DNA from: Sporolactobacillus laevolacticus DSM 442 | GTDB taxonomy: Bacteria; Bacillota; Bacilli; Bacillales; Sporolactobacillaceae | Direction: 5' to 3' | Length of the DNA stretch: 64,000 bases | Assembly: GCF_000497245.1 (NCBI RefSeq) | Contig: NZ_AWTC01000006.1 | Location: 62,001 to 126,000 of the forward strand | In this document: in pieces, positions 60,893 to 64,000 of the stretch | Numbering within the stretch: position 1 is the stretch's first letter | Layout of the letters: each line of letters starts with the position of its first letter | Translations under genes and position numbers: made by a program | The notes under the pieces: generated by a model | What the model was told of the DNA's origin: nothing | The model's database searches: none | Seen by the model: only the letters and a program-made list of their open reading frames with translations

Positions 60893-62633
60893 GGCTTCTC
60901 TCCCCTTTCGCCAGCTGCAAATCACAAACTGTTCGGTAAAATGGTGACTTTGCTAATAGTTCATCATGTTTGCCCATCGCCTCAATGCGTCCCTGATTCA
61001 AGACAAGAATTCGGTCAGCATCCATTATCGAGGATACCTTCTGGGAAATCATGATGCATGTCAAACCTTGAATGGCCTGTTTCAATCGGTTTCGAATTCT
61101 TTTGTCTGTTTGCGCATCAACGGCGCTCGTTGCATCATCCAAAATTAGAATTTCTGGTTTTCGGATCAAGGCCCGTGCAATCGAAAGTCTTTGTTTTTGC
61201 CCGCCTGATAAATTGACACCGCCTTGCCCAATCATCGCTCCATAGCCATGAGGTAGTTTACGGACAAAGGTATCCGCGTCGGCGATTTTGGCCGCTTCAA
61301 TGACTTCTTCATCACTCGCATTCTCATTTCCCCAGCGAATATTTTCAATCACTGATCCACTAAACAAGAGCGAATGCTGCGGTACAATGGCAACTTTTTT
61401 GCGTAACTGCTCCTCACTGTACTTTTTGATATTTTTTCCTCCAAGTAAAATCGCTCCCTGATCCGGATCATAGAAACGCAAGATTAAATTTGCCAGCGTG
61501 GATTTTCCTGAAGCAATCGGACCGATGATGCCAATCGTTTCTCCGGGAAGGACACTGAAGTGAATATCCGTTAAAACGTGCCGACGATGCTCGTTTCCGC
61601 TTGAAAAAGAAAAATCTACATGTTCAAATTGCAGCGACCCCATATGGTCAATGACCATATCAGAGCTCTGCAGATTTGGAAAACTCATGTCCGGCTCAAT
61701 GTTCATAACCTCACCAATACGTTCAGTTGATGCTCTTGCCCGAACAAGCATGCTGAAGGCATTATTCACCATCATGATCGCAAAGAGAAGCTGCATCATA
61801 TAATTTGTAAAAGCGATAATCGCCCCTACGTGCATTGAACCATTATTCACGCCGATTCCGCCGAACCAGAGGATGGCAATCACCCCAAAGTTCACTGTAA
61901 GATTGATCAGCGGTCCGAAAAGGCTACCTATTTGGGAAGCGGTCGCTGACAAACGTCCTAAAATTTGATTGTTCTTATTAAACCGTTCCTGTTCATAGGC
62001 GGAGCGATTGAATACTTTCACCACTCGAATTCCGGATAAATAGTCTTGCATCGACCGGTTGACATGATCCAATGCGTGCTGCACCTTTCTGAAGTAAGGA
62101 TAACTCACCTTCATATTAGCGAAAATCAGCAGTGCAATGATTGGCGCAACCCCAAGTAAGATCAAAGAAAGTCTTGAATTTAGATGAACCGCCATGATCA
62201 AGCTGCCGATACCGACAAGCGGAGCCTTCATCATGATCCGCATCATGCCATTGGCAAACGTCTGCACGCGGGTGACATCATTGGTGAGTCTCGTGATCAG
62301 CGTTGCATTGCCAAACCGGTCGATTTGGGTCTGTGACAGACTCTGTATTTTTATGTATAAGTCCTGTCTCAAATCCTGAGCAAATTTTTGAGAGACAATT
62401 ACGGAGAGAATATTTCGGGTGCAGGCGCATATTGCGCCAATCAAAGTAATCAATAGCATCAGCAGACCATATCTCTCAATAAATGAGAGATTCGAATGTG
62501 CGACACCTTGATCCACGATCTTTGACATGAGCGCTGGCTGCAACAAATCCGCTAATGCTTCAAGCGAAAGAAAAAAGATTGCCGTTAAAAATTTGAACCG
62601 GTACTTTTTCCAATAAATGTGAAGATAACTCAT
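60885..62633 (-). CDS. Heterodimeric ABC exporter, subunit with degenerate site
   Basis: A protein of 582 residues. Six membrane helices, Walker A GPIASGKSTLANLILRFYDP, canonical signature LSGGQKQRLSIARALI, Walker B LILDDATSAVD (Asp instead of catalytic Glu), ISQKVSSIMDADRI. So this partner brings the good signature and the dead catalytic base; the other the reverse. Together they form one active and one degenerate site, as in the YfiB/YfiC and YheI/YheH class of exporter. ATG 62633 with a weak ribosome site. Confidence 0.9.
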   Translation of the reverse strand: MSYLHIYWKKYRFKFLTAIFFLSLEALADLLQPALMSKIVDQGVAHSNLSFIERYGLLMLLITLIGAICACTRNILSVIVSQKFAQDLRQDLYIKIQSLSQTQIDRFGNATLITRLTNDVTRVQTFANGMMRIMMKAPLVGIGSLIMAVHLNSRLSLILLGVAPIIALLIFANMKVSYPYFRKVQHALDHVNRSMQDYLSGIRVVKVFNRSAYEQERFNKNNQILGRLSATASQIGSLFGPLINLTVNFGVIAILWFGGIGVNNGSMHVGAIIAFTNYMMQLLFAIMMVNNAFSMLVRARASTERIGEVMNIEPDMSFPNLQSSDMVIDHMGSLQFEHVDFSFSSGNEHRRHVLTDIHFSVLPGETIGIIGPIASGKSTLANLILRFYDPDQGAILLGGKNIKKYSEEQLRKKVAIVPQHSLLFSGSVIENIRWGNENASDEEVIEAAKIADADTFVRKLPHGYGAMIGQGGVNLSGGQKQRLSIARALIRKPEILILDDATSAVDAQTDKRIRNRLKQAIQGLTCIMISQKVSSIMDADRILVLNQGRIEAMGKHDELLAKSPFYRTVCDLQLAKGERSRG

Positions 62634-62691
62634 TGAAAGCCTTCTTTCTCAAAGGTACTGCTCTTAATGATGTCTTTAACTAGTATAACAA

Positions 62692-62725
62692 CAAAAAAAG
62701 TGCCCAGGTAAGCGGAACACTTTTT
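62692..62725 (-). terminator. Terminator after the PucR-type gene
   Basis: Minus strand AAAGTG and CACTTT form a stem around a 15-base loop, followed by TTTTTTT. Confidence 0.7.
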
Positions 62726-62744
62726 CTGACATCCATATTAGCTT

Positions 62745-64000
62745 TTAATTATCGCTTTTCCGATCATAGATATCCCTTAGTGGATGGCCAAGCAGAGCCA
62801 TCTCCAGGCAGTGACGCCGATGAGGTTCAAAAAAGTCTTCACCAAGAATATCCCGAATTTTTTCCAGACGATTGTAAAGAGTCTGGCGATGGATAAACAA
62901 TCTCTTCGCAGTTTCACCTTTAGAGCCCATACACTTAAAATACATATCAAGTGTTTCAATTAGATTTAAATGATGCTTTCGATCATAATCAAGCAAGTCT
63001 CCAAGCTGATCATTTACAAAGTCTCCAAGAGTTGGCTGCGGTACAGCTTTCAGCAACTGGTAAACACCCATTTTTGCATAGAAACAGCAGTCTTTCATTG
63101 AGGGGACAGTTTGCGAGACTTCGATGACCTGATAGGCTTCCTTAAAACTTAGCCACATATCAAGTAGCTGTGTTTTTGATTTTCCGAACCCAACATGAAA
63201 CTGGAGCCCTGCTAAAGCTTGATCAATGTACTTCTTAAGTCCTTCAATCAACCCAAATATATTTTTATACAATGCTGGCAGGGACTCATGATTGACTTTC
63301 TCTTTTGCGCATAGCAAATAGATTTGATTATTCTTCATCATCAAAAGATGATGCATCTGATACCTCTTCAATAACGAACGAATCAGGACGAGAATGTCTT
63401 GGTTTCTAGCTTCCATCCTTTCCGGACCTGCTTCGATCACATTATGTTCAAACTCAATGATGCCTCCGACAAAGATATATTTTTCTCCATTCGGCGAAGG
63501 CAGACCCATCCTCATTTGAGCTTGTTCTTCGCTCTCAATCCGCCGACTTAAGATGTCTTGGATTAATTCATTTTGATTGCTCAATATCCTTTCTTCCAGA
63601 AACTGCGTACGCAGCAGAACAGTCGCCACTGCTTTCGCCGTATAATCGATAAGTAGTTTCATATATTCGGTAGGATGAGCTTGATGGAGCACCATACCGA
63701 CGCACGAGAATACTTGACCAAAGCAGACTACCGGTTGAATCAGGATAAAATGAGTTTCATCCATTTTCCATATCTCTGCTTCTTGAATTTGATCGAAATC
63801 TTTCATTTTCTTATTACAGAAGGCATTAATGATTTCTGCAGTCTCCGTAGCGACCGGCGGATAAAATTTATTGGACTCAATTGCCGAAAGATAGAGAATT
63901 TGTCCTTCTGAGTAGTTTTGCAAAAGACGAAGAATGGCTGGGATGTCAGTACTCCGCAAAACCAGCTGCTGCTGCTGTTGTGAGAATTGTTCAAGATTCT
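62745..64000 (-). CDS. PucR/CdaR-type transcriptional regulator, 5' end outside window
   Basis: The frame is open to the window edge, so the N-terminus is missing; at least 417 residues are visible. The C-terminal part carries the PucR-type HTH (LIETLDMYFKCMGSKGETAK, RLFIHRQTLYNRLEKIRDIL) and a GGDEF-like middle (VGGIIEF, HHLLMMKNNQIYLL, FHVGFGKSKTQLLDMWLSFK). The N-terminal part has a polyglutamine run at the edge (QQQQQ) and a possible GAF-like domain. Such regulators control purine or other catabolic genes; the target here is unknown, though an adjacent exporter is possible. Confidence 0.85.
   Translation of the reverse strand, partial: NLEQFSQQQQQLVLRSTDIPAILRLLQNYSEGQILYLSAIESNKFYPPVATETAEIINAFCNKKMKDFDQIQEAEIWKMDETHFILIQPVVCFGQVFSCVGMVLHQAHPTEYMKLLIDYTAKAVATVLLRTQFLEERILSNQNELIQDILSRRIESEEQAQMRMGLPSPNGEKYIFVGGIIEFEHNVIEAGPERMEARNQDILVLIRSLLKRYQMHHLLMMKNNQIYLLCAKEKVNHESLPALYKNIFGLIEGLKKYIDQALAGLQFHVGFGKSKTQLLDMWLSFKEAYQVIEVSQTVPSMKDCCFYAKMGVYQLLKAVPQPTLGDFVNDQLGDLLDYDRKHHLNLIETLDMYFKCMGSKGETAKRLFIHRQTLYNRLEKIRDILGEDFFEPHRRHCLEMALLGHPLRDIYDRKSDN

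Overview
The window is a stretch of a low-GC Gram-positive chromosome of the order Bacillales. The evidence is the conserved gene string yprA-yprB-ypsA-gpsB-rnpB-ypsC-ypwA, a type B RNase P RNA, parE-parC, a menFDHC menaquinone cluster and SAM-I (S-box) riboswitches. Starts are strongly Shine-Dalgarno dependent, with many TTG and GTG starts. A member of the Sporolactobacillaceae or a neighbouring family is plausible, but the sequence alone does not prove it.

Bases 1 to about 21,456 are the early half of a prophage; the left end runs off the window. From about 13.8 kb leftwards all genes are on the minus strand. They encode a Cro-like regulator, small early proteins, an SbcC-like ATPase, RecT, an MBL-fold hydrolase, SSB, a DnaD-like replisome organiser with 12-bp-phased repeats inside its gene (candidate origin), a DUF1064 nuclease, PcfK, PcfJ, DUF3102 and XtrA/YqaO. 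The divergent immunity region (13.55-13.9 kb) carries a family of 15-bp operators (TWGCR-N5-YGCWA) over back-to-back promoters. Rightwards, on the plus strand, come a short HTH repressor, a 5-kb block of cargo genes (secreted and membrane proteins, DUF4236/TM2, a PH-like domain protein, and an AT-rich gene pair of unknown function that could be a defence cassette), an ImmA/IrrE metallopeptidase, and a tyrosine integrase.

Bases 21.5-25.2 kb look like a worn prophage-chromosome junction. They hold a protein that is 48% methionine with two CxxxC motifs, three SAM-I riboswitches (two in tandem), a LysR gene reduced to its HTH, a MarR regulator, a 5'-truncated sugar transporter and a copy of a 150-bp dispersed repeat.

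Bases 25-49 kb are ordinary core chromosome: a methyltransferase, GNAT, YumC-type ferredoxin-NADP reductase, topoisomerase IV, M32 carboxypeptidase, the ypsC/rnpB/gpsB/ypsA region, the mitomycin-repair pair mrfB/mrfA (yprB/yprA), a sirtuin, a HAD phosphatase and men genes without menB or menE. Bases 49-64 kb contain DUF1361, an EAL-HDOD protein, a Nudix pseudogene split by the 150-bp repeat, a two-component system with a BcrA/LanFEG-type ABC transporter, an HpaB-like hydroxylase, a heterodimeric ABC exporter and a PucR-type regulator cut by the window edge.

Three copies of one dispersed repeat (two of about 150 bp, one of about 333 bp carrying extra hairpin modules) and one further Bacillales-type intergenic repeat mark the chromosome part. 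The most unusual observations are the methionine-rich protein lying downstream of tandem SAM riboswitches, the in-gene iterons, the operator family and the modular repeat.
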